DNA of 64,000 nucleotides, taken from Dirofilaria immitis. Its lineage: Eukaryota; Nematoda; Chromadorea; Rhabditida; Onchocercidae. Each line of letters starts with the position of its first letter. Positions within the stretch are counted from its first letter, which is position 1. The notes beneath the pieces are model-generated. The model was not told the origin of the DNA. It saw only the letters and a program-made list of their open reading frames with translations, and searched no databases. The translations under genes and the position numbers were made by a program. Below, one piece after another: positions 12,701 through 26,465 of this stretch. Where the stretch lies: assembly GCA_024305405.1 (NCBI GenBank), contig JAKNDB010000068.1, forward strand, positions 7,245,501 through 7,309,500, read 5' to 3'.

Positions 12701-13963
12701 AAAACTAATTATGAAGCTTTAGTGAAAAGTTATGGTTTAAATGGAATAGGAAATAAGGTATTTAATTGTACTTTCTTTCCTCTTATGTTTATTAATCATT
12801 ATTATTCTCTTTCTAAGTGACTAACTGAAACCTAAAATTCAATCCTAATTCGTTCTATATTTTGTATTTTTATTCTCTAATATAGGAGAATGACAAAAAG
12901 TGAAGAATTTCTTTAATATTTTCAAACGAGGAATTGCATGAATTTATATTTCGTGATTAATTTTATAATTCGTTTTCAGCTGTCCTCTTTTCCTTTAGAT
13001 GGGAAGCATGCTGGATTCAGTCCACCAATACATATGCAACCGCCATTATTTATGGATCCAAAAATTGCTGCACAACCAATTAAGCACATTCTTTCTGGAC
13101 GCGGTATGCCCATTGTGCCTGAAACCAGTCCCTATTTAAGGTATTAGGATTTTTTAATACTGAATATGCTTATATTTTTACGGTGCTCGGAGGACTTAAC
13201 TTATTGAACTAGTGAGCGATGATACATTTTATTAGCTTTTCTGTGAAGGATGGAATAACGTTATTCCGAGCAGTAGTATACTAACATCGGAATGTATTCG
13301 TAGTTTCATATGATGAAGAATTGGTGTTTCCTAGTCTTATATTTTTATTTTGAATTGAATTGTTAATGATAATAATATTCGAAATCCCAATTTGTATAGA
13401 TACTTTTACCATAATGAAACATGAAGCAATTCTGTTCAGGATATACAATTTTTTTAAATTAATTAGTTCATCAGTTATTCCTTTATTTACGCATAATAGG
13501 TATGATGAAGAAGTGTAAAATTTTTTGTTGCTTCATATAAAATGACTAAAGAAATGTTTCGTATTAAAATGTTTGCAGAAATCCAGCTCTGGCAAATTTT
13601 ATGCATCACCTGCATATGCAACCACATCCAATTCCTGGACTTTCTGGTACCAGCACTCCACCTCTCCTCTCTCATAGCAATGGCTCAGTATCGTCTTGTT
13701 CATCATCTAATCAACTTGCATCAACACAGAGTTCTTCAGTCAGTAATGTCCCCTCGAAATGTTCTCAGCAACAAATGAAACACTCTGCAGCAGTGTCTCT
13801 TCCGGCAGCAGCTACTAGTGCAAGCGGTAGCAGCAATAAATTGTTAAGCAGCAGCGGTAACAGCAGCAGAGCATCTTCACCAGGTGCTAAATTGCAGCAG
13901 AAAATTGTTTCGCCGATTCCAATTCCCACTGCTCATATAACACCCTTCATGAGTCATAGTTGA
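9711..13963 (+). CDS. Polycomb group RING finger protein (PCGF/Psc, mig-32-like)
   Basis: Predicted subunit of Polycomb repressive complex 1, acting in the nucleus with a RING1-type E3 to ubiquitinate histone H2A. Exons: 9711-9813, 10168-10400, 10686-10906, 11113-11317, 11474-11691, 11952-12205 (broken, see below), 12301-12757, 12980-13140, 13579-13963; splice phases agree throughout. The product is about 733-745 residues. A C3HC4 RING lies at residues 15-55 (C15, C18, C31, H33, C36, C39, C52, C55), including LTECLHSYCRACL. A RAWUL ubiquitin-like domain is encoded mostly by 11113-11317 (STKISALRKLLEAKLEV, TLQDVAYMF). The C-terminal half is low-complexity Ser/Thr/Gln/Pro, longer than vertebrate PCGFs and reminiscent of fly Psc/Su(z)2. 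An in-frame TAG at 12055 is removed by adding one C to the C4 run at 12049-12052, or less plausibly by a 35-nt intron at 12023-12057. Confidence 0.92.
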
Positions 13964-14296
13964 TTATTCTTACATATTTGCTTAAGCAGCGTAAAATTGA
14001 GTAAGTGATTAGTTTTAAAAAGTAAATAGGTGAAGTAGGAAGAATGTCCTGTGAAGTAATGCAATCTGATTGAATAGTTTTTTTGCGAATATCTATGTTT
14101 AATTCATGCCTCAATTCAGCGTTAACCTCGCTAACCATAAGACGTCGTTCGTTTCTCCTTGACGAATTAAGTGATAGCTAATTTATGTTGTTAATGTGTA
14201 TTTGATGATATGATTAGCCTGCAGCTTTAAGCTGTCAAGATTGGACAACTCAGGGATTTCGTCCTTCATTTCTATTATATGTTTCTGTTTGCTGAT

Positions 14297-14302
14297 AATA
14301 AA
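14297..14302 (+). terminator. Candidate poly(A) signal AATAAA
   Basis: A canonical AATAAA hexamer lies about 335 bp past the PCGF stop codon, in AT-rich sequence. It is the first good match downstream that I noticed. Such hexamers are common by chance at this base composition. Confidence 0.35.
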
Positions 14303-17300
14303 ATGTATAAGAAAATGTAAATAAGATCGTCCAGTTTTAGTTGACATTTGACCATTTAAATTATCTCTCTCTTTAAATCTTCTCTTTACTTCCTAGTGCT
14401 AATCATTTATGCCACTAATATTTCAAATAACTTTCATGGCGTGGCTAATGTCATAATTTCTGAACAAATACAAATTATTGGCTGTGTTTCTTACAAATAC
14501 AAAGTAAAGTCGTGGACATTTGATAAAAGAAAGATGGAAAGCAGAATTGAGAAGAGTTGGTTAAGAGAGGCAGTATGATGCAAATATGATTCTTGACGTT
14601 ATGTTCTATGCATTTCCTATTCCTGATCTTCAAATGTCAATTTACAAACTAAATTGTTGTATTGGGAAATTCAAATCCGGTGTTTGATCATACTTTCGTA
14701 TTATGAAGTGCATCTTGTTAAAATTTTAATGTTCTCTGTCATGTATCATTTTCTTTATCAATGAAAAGCATTATTTTTGATGCCTGTTCTTTGTTATTCT
14801 AAGCCAAAAATTTTCTAGCGTCTCGTTGGTAATGACCTGTTTTGTGTAATATTTTTATTTGAATTATTGTTATTTATGTATTCATTGAATAACTGCGAGT
14901 TATATAAATAAATATGGAAAAAATTTTACTCCTATAACTATTCTTTATAAATAAGTGTAGAAGCAAGGATTTTCTTAGACCAGAAGTCGAAACAGTGTCA
15001 AATCATTTTCTGATTATATGACAATGGTTGTGAAAAATTAAAATTCATGTTGAGGTTTTCAAGATTTCGCTTCAATGCGTAGAAATAAATTTAATAGTAG
15101 GGCAACTTATTTATCTTGTTTTGTTATTTCTGATTTGCTTTTTTAGGCACAACCGGTTGAACCTTTCCTTAGTTTCTATGAACCGAGGAGTGTTCTTTGT
15201 TCTTTAAATTTCATTTGCTTATACAATTCAAAATTATTTCTATGAAGTAGTGTATTGAATTTATCGTATTCATTACATTGTTTCGTAAAATATCGCGAGA
15301 TTAAACCGAATCAAACAGCTTGCAATTTTATCTGTTCTGCATATAGACATTTTCTCTTCGAAAGATGAATTCGCTTGGAAAGATGGGAAAGGTGATGCCG
15401 TAAAATGCTAATTTGCAATAAAATAATGTGTATTTTTGTAAAGTAGACATGAAATTTTGAATCATTACGGTGCAATTTCCATATTTAATTTGATTATTAG
15501 TCCGAACTGAATGGATAATTAGGATTCATTTAAAGTTCTTAATGTGATGGAAGTTCTTTCATTTGCAAGTCCAAAAAAATTCTGCAGATACGAAGCAGCT
15601 GAAAAGAGAAGTCTAGTTCTGGCATGCATTGGATTACGGTATCCGTTTTAAGATACGGTATTTGGGAGAAGAATGCGTGAAAGCAATGGGGATTCTTTGT
15701 TATTTAGTTTTAATGTAAATGATTGAGATTTTTTTACAAAGCACTTTTTTTTTTAAATAATCATAGTACTTCGTTGATATTATAATAGTTTTTAAGTTTC
15801 GAAGAGAAATTTCAGGAAATTTTATTTCCTCCAAACTTATTCCTTTCATAGGTTATCAAACTTTCATTTCCTATAAATTCAAAGCATTTTAAACGCAAGG
15901 CATAGCACTTGTCTTTTATAGTTCCTTAAATAAGAATTTTATTAATTATCAGAAATCTATACCATACATAGTTGTAATTAGGAAACGGAAATGGATAGTC
16001 CAGTTATGTTTTTATTAGATAAAAATATTATAAAGAGTTACGATTAATTCTAAATAATAGCTGATAACAGTCTCCATTGTCTTATTCAAATTATTGATAT
16101 TTTAAATAATAATAAATACAATTAAGTGACGATTAGACTTTTATTATGCAAAAAATAAACAGAAGTCGAAAGAAGAAAAATTCTAAGGAGTTTCATTTCC
16201 TCAAAGTGTGTGAGATATTGTAATGTTTTTAGAAATGAAAGCACGAAGGGTACTCATTTTATAAGACAATTTATAACAATTCAATATGCTCATCTTTGAT
16301 ATGACATATACAAAAGTATTTGAAATGTAATATGCGAGAAATGCAAATAGATTTTCATCTGAGTGAAGAAGAAACCAGAATATTTGCTAGTATCAATGTT
16401 ATTCATTTTCATTTCAATTTTAAATGAAAGGGATGCTTTTTGTTTTTGATAAATATTCGCAGAAACTATCAAATATTACAACAGAATTGAGTAATAAAGA
16501 GCAACTATACGCAACAACTCTAAACAGAACTCCTTATAAAAATTTTCAACATTAAGGAGATGAAGCATTCATAAAAGAAATTTATAAATTACTTTCTTGG
16601 TTTTCAGTAATTATTAATTAGAAAAATGGAAAGACAGTCAATGCTAGGAGAAATTGATAGGTTAAAATCGATGTATTGAAGAGCAATTTATTAAGCTTAC
16701 GAGAATACTGAAGGAAAAATGCAAATCATTGACTGATGTAGTTGAAATTGATTTAAAATATGACAGACGTCTATATAAAGCTTTTTTTTTATGGATCAAC
16801 GAATTCTGATTCTCTTTATGAGTATCTATATCTTAAAAAAGTAATCATTCTTCTTTCATCTCTTATTAGATCCATCCAATTAACCTAATTTATGATTAAG
16901 GTCTTGTTGGAAACGATGACTTCATTCTAATTTAGAATCTATCGCTAATCTTTTGGTTTAGTTCCAAAAATGTCTCCTTAGAATAATTCTGGCGAAAGAA
17001 TCATCTGCAGTATATCTTGCAAAAGCATATTTTTGAAAACTCGGAAGCTACACACGAAACGCAGCATCTATGATCATTCCAGATCGTAATGATATCTGCT
17101 ATTCCACTACGCAGATAGTTCTACCTCGTATATATAACTGCAAACTGACACATTTTATCACCTTCAATTTTGTTTCTCTTTATTTTACATAGCATTTAAT
17201 TTCAACTCTTTCATCTTCCGTATTTCATGACAAATGATACGATTAATTTTCGTTTCTGAAATAGAGAATCATGCCGGCATGTTCCTGTGATTAGTAACGA

Positions 17301-20300
17301 AATTATTCTTAAAGAAGCTGAAAAAAATTAATTTTACATATTTCACAATTCAGTTAAATGCTGAATTCATTCATTTTGCAATATATTTTACAACTACTAA
17401 TGTAATGTCAGCACTTCATCTTTTATTGCTTGATTCAAACAGGCGTTAAGGTACCGAAATTCAAAAATTCGTTGGAAAGATTTTTAAAAATTTTCGCCAC
17501 TAAAATATTCATGATCAGGCATTACATTATAACTATCTTCAATGTCATCATTAAATAAGTTTATCATTAAGCTTATCAATACATATATCCTCATAGAAAG
17601 CGTATCTCTGTAATTCTCCATTAATCAGTATTATTCAGTTCAGTCTTGTCAATGAGACTTTGATTTATCGAAAACTGCATTTTACGTGAACATAATGCTT
17701 CTAATTCCAAAAGGATATAGAGATTTATTGGAAAATAGTTCGTCAAAGTTACAACATACTTCAATACGATAAAACATGCTTTTGCATCTTTCCGCGCTTA
17801 TCATCACTTCCACTTTACAATTCAATTGAACTTTAAATAAAATTGCATTTATCATCAATCAATACTTTAAATGTAAAATTCATTTATTTCTGCGGAGGAA
17901 TTTTTAAAATGACATAGCATTGTTTATGAGCTTCAGAACATTGATGAAATTATTAAGTGAAATAATTCAGAATTCAGTCCCATAAATCTCAATTTTCTTT
18001 TCAATCCTTTAAATTGATATTTAACAGCTGAGAATTCAAATATTTAATTGAAAACTAAATTAGAAGATACATGACAAAATTTCAATATAATAATTATTTT
18101 TAAAAATTAAAATTCGTGACGTTGCACGCCAACTCTTTATGTATTTTATATTTTCATTTTTATTCTCTATATATATAACTTACTTTCTCATCACACTAAT
18201 TAACATATTGAGGTAAATCAATGGAATGAATATATATGATCTGTGAAGAATAATTAAAATGTACATAGAAATCGAATGAATATTTCGCTGCTCTTATCTA
18301 ATAATGCCGCTATATTTATAAAACATATTATCTTCTTATCTTATCTTATCATACGACTGGTAGAAATATTTAATTAATTTTCCAAATCTACAAAATTTAG
18401 AAGAAATACAACAATTGGTTTACTTTTTAAAGTCATATTTTTAAGAAATGAAAGAAATAGGATAGAATTGATATCAAAGAAAAATTGATTAAATTAAATA
18501 TATTTAAAAGATAGAACAAAATTTATAAGTTCAATTACGTATAAAATAATAAATTTTACTGAGCAATAGAACTGTAAGAAACGGAAAAAGTGCTTTTATA
18601 ATAAAAAGTTATGAGGATATTTGATATCCTACAACTTATCACAGCAAACAATATTAAACTTTATCTATCATTTCTTAAAAAAAAAAAAGAGAGCCAAAAA
18701 TTTTTTTAATAAGACATAAGAAAGTGGAAATTAGACCTCATATCAGATCCAAAAAGAGTCAAAATAAGATTTCAATAAATGAAATTGTTGTTTATTTAAT
18801 AATTATTGTTTTCAGTCTCATGGAGTTATTATTCTTTCTGCGATGTTTGCGTAACTTTCTTTAACTTTTTATGACCTTCAGTAATTTGCATTTCTCGCTT
18901 ATATCTATATCTAAATTTTTAAATGCCGTATTATTATTTCACTCACTGATGTAGCTGATGTTTTATTGACCAGTAAATTAAAAAGTTCAAAAAATAATTT
19001 TAAAGAATTAATTGGTTGATAAAGTTATCACATAAAATTCCTTTTAATCATTTCTGTATTTGGCTGTGAAGTAAGATGATGAAAAATTCAAAATAATAGA
19101 AATTTATGGATTTACGAAAACTTAAACTAACTAATTATTTTTTGATATTGATGTTAGAAAGTAACAGTTGGCAGACATATAACAATAAAACTATAACAAC
19201 TTTGATAATTACCATTTTTATTAATCTTTACATTCATTAACTCCATGCACATTAAGCTGTTGCATAGAAGAATTTCATAAATAATTATCTGAAAGTAATC
19301 GTGTACTTATTAATTAAAAGAAAATTTTCATATTTATCCGGAAATTATTCTGTTTAATAACTTCAATTATTCTGGAAAGTTATACTTTTTTTCTTAACAC
19401 TGCTTATCTAAATAAAATATGGAAATATTATTTATTTATGAAAGATGATTATTTATGAAAGTTAAAAATTAGATATTCAAAGTTTAGAAATATATAAGAG
19501 CAATGAACTTCTGACTCACTTCTTCAGGAAAACTCAGACAATGCTGTCAATAATTTTTATATTTAAAAAAAAGACTTTGATTATCATTGCAATATTGAAC
19601 AACATAGTTGCTTGAAATTGGATGTCTTCAATAAAGTGAATGATACGATAATAGCGATTTTTGCGAAATGCTCCTATTACTATTTTTGATTGTTCATCTC
19701 GAAATTTTTTGATCTTTGATTATTAACGCTACTGTTATGCTTTTGTGTAGTACTGAAATTTAATAGATGAATTTAAAAACAGAAAAGGTAATAATGATAT
19801 AAATGATGTGGAAGGTGGAAGTGATAGTGTTACAAATGATAACACATGATGACATAACTCAGCCATTTTTCGACTTTTTTTGTCGCTTCACTTTCATTGA
19901 TAATGTTTTATGAATTTTTGATTTATAATTATTACCTGATCAATAATATTGCTAACACTCAGTGACACTATTTAGCATGTTTTCTTACCGATTATACATT
20001 GAGTTTAGGATTCGACGACATCATATCAACCGTCCTTAAGTTAGGATAAAAGATTTATGTTGTATAGGTTAATCCCAGAAAACAAAAATAGAACAGTCAA
20101 CATATGAAAAAGGAATTATCTCCAGTTTAATCTATAGTTAATCGTTGCTTCAATATTCTTAATATATAGTATTTTAAATAAAATATCAGAATTAATCGAA
20201 TGTTCTTTGTGATAAAAGCACATTTTAAACAAATAATATTTTGAAAAAGAGTATTATAGCTGTCATTAATTATTAAATTCAAGAAATTTTTATACAAATA

Positions 20301-23300
20301 TTAAAATAAACAAGCAAATTCTGCAAATTATTTATAATAATTTTTAGGCAACTTTTTATGAAATATTAACGAATATTCCAGTTTAAAAACCTGAAACGAC
20401 GACTTCACTCATTTATTCACATTTAGCCGTATCGCAAATAAGATTTTGAAGACATCTTTTAGCATTGATTTATAATTCTAAAGATTTATTTCTAATAATA
20501 TAGCAATCAATCGCTAATAATAATAACATATCGTATAACAGGAACTTTGAGATCAAGTCGTTTTTGAAATGAATAGATCTGTTTATATCATAGCCCGGAA
20601 TAAGAGATATTGATAATAACCTAATGTCCATCAATGTTTTTCGTTACATTCTACAACTTTCAAGTATCTATGATAATTTTTCCATAACGCTTTTTTTGTA
20701 TGAAATGAACAATATGTTGACACACGTTAACAACTTGTTTATTGTTGTCAGATCTATCAACGATGAAATCCTTTGCTGTTATACTTTAATGCCCAAATGA
20801 TAGTTAATTTCGTTTTGATAACTTGAACAATATAAATAGTTGAAGAAAATTGAAGACCGCAAATTCAATTTTCTCATTTTCATTCTACTTCTCACTCTTA
20901 TATTTCAAATTTGATTATATCAAATTAAAATTAAAGTGACTAAACGCTGCTGATACTCAAATATTGATAAATTCATGTCGAAATAAAATTTTTTTCGAAA
21001 TAAATAGACATATATTTAAATTACTCCTTCTACGCTTGCAATAATCAGTCCAATAAGAATCGTTTGCATCGGAATAGAAAACTAGAAAATATCTAAGTTT
21101 AAATATTTCTGCAAATGGAAAAATCCATCATTCTTCCAGAAAAGAATTTTTTCTAAGTTATAGTATCAAAAAAGTTTCCACTATTTCTAATTTATAATTA
21201 GTAAATGAAGATTTTCAGCATTTTTAATATTGAAATGTAACTGCCTAAAAGATTTTCATACTCAGATAACACTATGATTTTGATATCACGTCTTGATTTG
21301 ATTTTGTAATAGATGTCTAATAAATCTTTGATATTATTTTAGAATTATATGATGAAAGAGAAGGAGAAACTTGAAGAGATTGGTAAATAAATTTTTAAAC
21401 AAATTTTATTGAAACATGTTAGTATAGAGCACATATTAAAGCAATAAGTGTGGTTCACTACAGTTTGAAAACTGAAATAAAGACTATAATAAATTTAAAA
21501 AAAATAAACTACAACAAATTAAAAATAGCAAATATAAGCAATAGTCATAAAATCAATTGTTCATTATATCTACGCGATTTGAATTTATATTTCTCGTATA
21601 CATAGAAATTTTACTATCGTAGGAATGATATTAACAATTTACTTGAAAGTAGAAAAATCCAGATGATTAATATTTCCCTTACCAATAGCACCAGTAATCA
21701 TTTTAACTCATAATTTTTAATAGGAAATGAAAAAAGATTATTCTATTTAGTTATTTTTCAAATATTGAACTGAATTCAATTTTACTTGGTATGTTAAACA
21801 GAGCAATTGACATATCAAAAAAGAGACAATTTGAGCTGTCAGTGATTTGTTTGTTTTTTCTTATAACTGATAGCAAAAAAGCTTTCTTTCAGCTTTTTTT
21901 TTTTTTTTAATAAGAATTGGTCCATGAAGTCTTAAAATTAAGTGGAATAATTCTCTTGAAAACTCTATGAAAACCTCGAATATTCAGGAAGATTGAACTT
22001 TGTCAATCTCGTTTTCTTTATTTTTCTTTTTATTGGACGTATAAAGTTTCTCTCATTGTCAAGAAGTTGATGACAATGTCTTCTATAACTTTCAGCAAAC
22101 AAAAATGAATGAATTCTTGATAAGTAAATTTGTTGGTCCAAAACTACTATCTTATTTTGATTTATTGTGTCTAGTAGACAACTATTTACAAATCATGAAT
22201 TTCTATAGAAATAATTCATTTTTCTTTCTTTTTTTAGTTAAGAGATACATACAACTTCGGGTCATGTATCTATTAATGTCGGAATTTTACGACAAGTTTT
22301 TTCTGAGAAATATGTCATCGATCAATCAAACATGAGTGCGCTGGACAGTGATAAGAGTCGCGATGATCATGAATGATCAAAGCCTAGGCTACAATTCTGC
22401 GTTTTTCAGCTTACAAATTCAATTAAATTATACAAAATTTTTAAATCGACCTGAATTCTTGATACCCTTTTTATCACACCTTTCACCATAATGGCTCTAT
22501 TTGATTTCATAAATTCTTTTTGAGTTAAAAATTTTTGAATAACTTTCGTTTTAAACAACAGTCAGCTTCTTGAGAAAGTTTGATTCGGTAAAAAATTTTG
22601 TAAATATGTAAGAAATAAAAATTTGCTAAAATACAATTTTTTCTGTCTTTACTGCAGCCGATCAATAACATTTGTTACTGCCATATTTTCAAATGAAAAC
22701 GACTTAAAGCAAATTTTTACAAATTTTCAGTTCTTTGCTCTTGGAGGAGGCTATTATAATGTTAGGAATATATTTGTATTAAAAATCAGAATCAATTTGC
22801 GATAAATTCAAAGAACTTCTGGCAATCGTTTTAAGAAACAAATTAATATTATGTGTAAAAAAAAGTTTATGTATTGTATTCAAATAATTTCGGGACAATC
22901 GGCAAATTATTTTACGTAAGATGCATAAATATTTATTTCTCTTTATTACATTAGACTATCGATTAGAATGTGATTCATGAATAAATTCCTTCTGAAACTT
23001 TATGAGAAATTTAATTTAAAATACAACTTAAGAGGCAAACAATCGGATAAAGAATAAAAACTAAACGTCTATGTATTACTTTAATCGCAAGACAGTCTTG
23101 TAATCTCACTGATCTTTGGGAGAGATTAAATATTAAAATATGTCAATATATAGCTGAAATCATATTTAAGTTCTAAATGCTTTTGCCTTCATGAACTCTG
23201 GGTTGATGCATCCATCAATTCCCTGTGGAACCAGTGTTATAAGCGTTACAGATAACTTGTTTGCTTACAATTTTGCGACTTCTCATATGCAGCGTTATAA

Positions 23301-24599
23301 TTTATGAAATGGCTCATTAGTGTTTGCTTATCTGGTCAGTTCCATTTAACATATCGTATAGAATCGCGTTTCATATTTTTACTGTATTTTGGTCTACTAC
23401 AATGTATTTTCAATAATGTTCTAAGCATTATAACGAGATTATGAAGGTTGTATGATACAATTAAAGTTTAATTTGATATAGAAATGAAATAATAAAAGAT
23501 ATGAGATATTTTATATATCGAATGGATTCAATTCAATTAAAGTATCGCTTTCTAATCAACGAATTTATTACTTTTATTGTAAAATACCAGTTCATCATAT
23601 ATTACATCGGCTTGTTGAGATCATCTAAATGAATCATTTAAAATAATGGACATTTGAAATATTCGGAAAAAATAGTTGTATTTAGAAAGTTTAAAAGAAT
23701 TTAGAAATTTCCTATAATAAATATATTATCGACTTAAATAATCGATCAATTTCACAGGAAAAAATATATATATAATTATGAAATGAATAGCATTAGTGAA
23801 GGACAGTGTTTGCTGGATAATTTCCATCATTTGATGGTTTAGCATTTTCAAAACAAACGATTTCATCAGTGGTTGAGCTACAGTAATATTAAAATAAAAT
23901 AAACTTATATAGGCTAATAAGAAAAACATACAAGAAGTGAAAAACAAAATTTGAACGTATAAATGGTTTATTACAGAATACTACAATTTGAAAACACCGC
24001 TAAACCAGAATTTCAACCTTTCTATAATAAATGATAAAATGAGAATCATAAAAAAAATCGCATAAATCATGTATGTCAAGACCTATGGCTTAAATTTTAT
24101 AAAATTCGCAAAATAAATTATAATTTTAATTATTAATCAATTTTATTCATGCCAAATTTTGAGTAATTTACAAGAAAGATATTCACATATCTGAAACAAT
24201 TACAAACATGATTTATAACGAAGCGTTTTATTTTAGCAAATTTATCTGACATTATCCAAAAATATTACTTCATTCTCTTGCATTATCATGAAGTATAATT
24301 TGTATGGCATCAATGAATTCACAAAAAATGTCTGTAAAATTGAAAAATTAATTGACACAAGTCTTAGAACGGATAAATGTCTTATAATTCTATAATGATA
24401 TTTGATGCATCGATGGGATAATTGCATAACATACATTCAACATTACATTATGCGAATGTGATAGTTATTCGGAATGGATCATTGGCCATCAATTAAAATA
24501 TTTTCAACAAAAACGAACATTTTTTTTTCATTTCAAAAATTTGTTCTCTTAACAGATCCAAATATTGTACCAAATAATAGTCTCCGACTGATAAATCAT
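14303..24599. other. Ten-kilobase AT-rich gene desert
   Basis: Very AT-rich sequence with many short A and T homopolymers. Apart from the weak candidate at 16626-16802, I see no recognisable exon, tRNA, terminal repeat or tandem array. Open frames such as 22105-22335 are rich in Phe, Leu, Asn and Tyr, as expected of AT-rich noise. Confidence 0.55.
16626..16802 (+). other. Weak candidate small coiled-coil gene (frame broken)
   Basis: A GGTTTTCAG acceptor-like site is followed by a short leader and ATG GAA AGA. The frame reads MERQSMLGEIDRLKSMY and then TGA. From the next bases another frame stays open to 16802, reading charged, helix-prone sequence (EEQFIKLTRILKEKCKSL, then EIDLKYDRRLY). Joining the two would need two missing bases or one extra base, which differs from the single-base losses seen in the real genes. 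Charge pattern and acceptor suggest a small coding gene of about 60 residues, but no family is recognised. Confidence 0.25.
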
Positions 24600-26465
24600 T
24601 TATGTTTGAGATAGCTTGCAGTGTTCAATGATAATACCAATTGTTTGAAATAAGCTCTTCCATGCTCGTTCAGCATTTTCATCTTGCCGTCCTAATTCTC
24701 TGCGTACATTTCCCAGCAATGGCTTTATCATCTTCTATAAAAATTTGCTTATCAGAATTTCCCATTACATTGTCTTACTTTCCTCTGTTGATAATAATTG
24801 TGTATTGAAAAAATCATAACCAATTCATTCAAAACAGTCATTATTAAGTGAATTTGTTCAAGTGATTTGCATTAACATTCTCTGTATCTTAGCAGTTAAC
24901 GGTAAATTAACTTGAGATATTAACATTCATTCTATTTTGCATAAAAATTCTCAGTTCAATCTTTTTCCCATTCTCAATTTGTTCAAGCTATTCTCGTATT
25001 TGAAATGGAAAAAATATTTTTTAGTTTGGTGAAATATTCTGAAGAAGAACTTGAAATATTTACCGAGAATATTTAAATTCTTATCCTCACTTGGAACATT
25101 TTTTTCTTCGTTAAAAATAAATTACTGCAATCTTTAAACAGGTTGAATTTTTTTTCAACTTGCTTAAATTTCGATATTTCCAAACTATCATTGATCTCAA
25201 ACCTGTATGTGATGCATCTGTATATTGTGCATAGCATGTTTCGTTGAAATTCGGCGTAATACTTCGTAGGGTATTTGCTCATTGTTCAAACTTTCAACGA
25301 TTTCTTTTAAGGCATTCATGTATGTGCGGGCAAAATTTCGTAAGACACAGGATGATATCAATGAGCTATCTGGTATAGCCCGAAACTGAGGCCAGAAATA
25401 CTTGTAGTCCGGATTTTCCGATATTATTCTGAAAAATTATCACATTTTTAGGAACTAAAATCCATGTATAATTTAAAATATCAATTCAAATAATAAATTT
25501 ATCAAGAATATGAACATTAATTAAATTCAAATGATATTCTTTTTAGGAAAAAGTATTTGAACTACTAAAATGTTGCAACATTATTTGTTTCTTGTATTTA
25601 TCAACAATACATTCCTGAAGAATGATTAGGATAGATAGGATATTCTTATAGATAAACTTGATAATAATGATAAGTTGAGGTACTCAATAATTCTCGTCAA
25701 GTGTATATGTTACTAATGCTGAAATGATTGCATAAATTTCGAACTTCTTCATAATATTTATAGGAAAGAAAATTTCAAACGTGCAATAATTTTACTTTTT
25801 TAAAAAGTTTAAGACAGCCTACAAGATTATGAATTCATAAATGATATCCAAAGAGAGCAAAAACATTCCCAGTTGAGGAATAGAAAAAGAAGTAAAGTAT
25901 AGTTGACGCACATTTGAATATTTATGCAAAGGAACAGAAAAAATTTTGATATTTTATAAGAGTTAACTCAAGAAATATTCTGAGACCATTCGATACTAAA
26001 TCCTTTTCAAATAAATTGAATGTTTCGTATAGTAATTGGCGATCTTTGGTAGAAAATTTCTTCATTTGGATAAATAAGAAGTCATCTGCAATATTTCGAA
26101 ATTTGAGAAGCGAATCGAAACTTAAAACAATTCAATATATTTGAAATAAACCATCGCCTTTTATTTTAATTTTTACTCCAATTATATTTTAAATTTTTTT
26201 ATGTTTAAAGCAAACTATCTTCACATAAAAAATGAAGAGATTAAAACAACAGTAAATATCACAATCAAGAATGTGTCAAAAAGCTTCTTAGGTTTCTCTA
26301 ACATTATAATTTCTGAAAATTTGTTTGAATAATCAGCAGTAAATAAAATGAATTTAAATTATGCAACATTTTACTTTGCTTTCTTTGATTGAAGATAGGT
26401 TCTGGCAGTTGCTGCAAATCATCAAGATCATTCTCAGTTTTAGTCGAATAAAGTGACCGATACAT
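24600..26465 (-). CDS. Nematode globin (glb family)
   Basis: Haem-binding globin of about 189 residues; in nematodes such proteins serve in oxygen handling or redox sensing. Exons (minus): 26465-26375, 26085-25968, 25428-25203, 24734-24600. All junctions are GT-AG with matching phases (1, 2, 0) and total exactly 190 codons. An in-frame TGA lies upstream of the ATG. Globin features: helix A/B KFSTKDRQLLYETF; the B-C/CD stretch GLRIFLEIISENPDYKYFWP (residues 63-82); an E helix with LRNFARTYMNALKEIV; and a proximal (F8) His at residue 134 in ISTKHAMHNIQMHHI. The usual distal E7 His/Gln appears to be Phe102. The N-terminal 30 residues are acidic and not conserved. No frame breaks were found. The exact worm globin subgroup cannot be assigned. 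Confidence 0.87.

Noticed and set aside
22105..22335. 76-codon Phe/Leu-rich frame
   Set aside because: Composition matches translated AT-rich sequence; no splice signals or homology.
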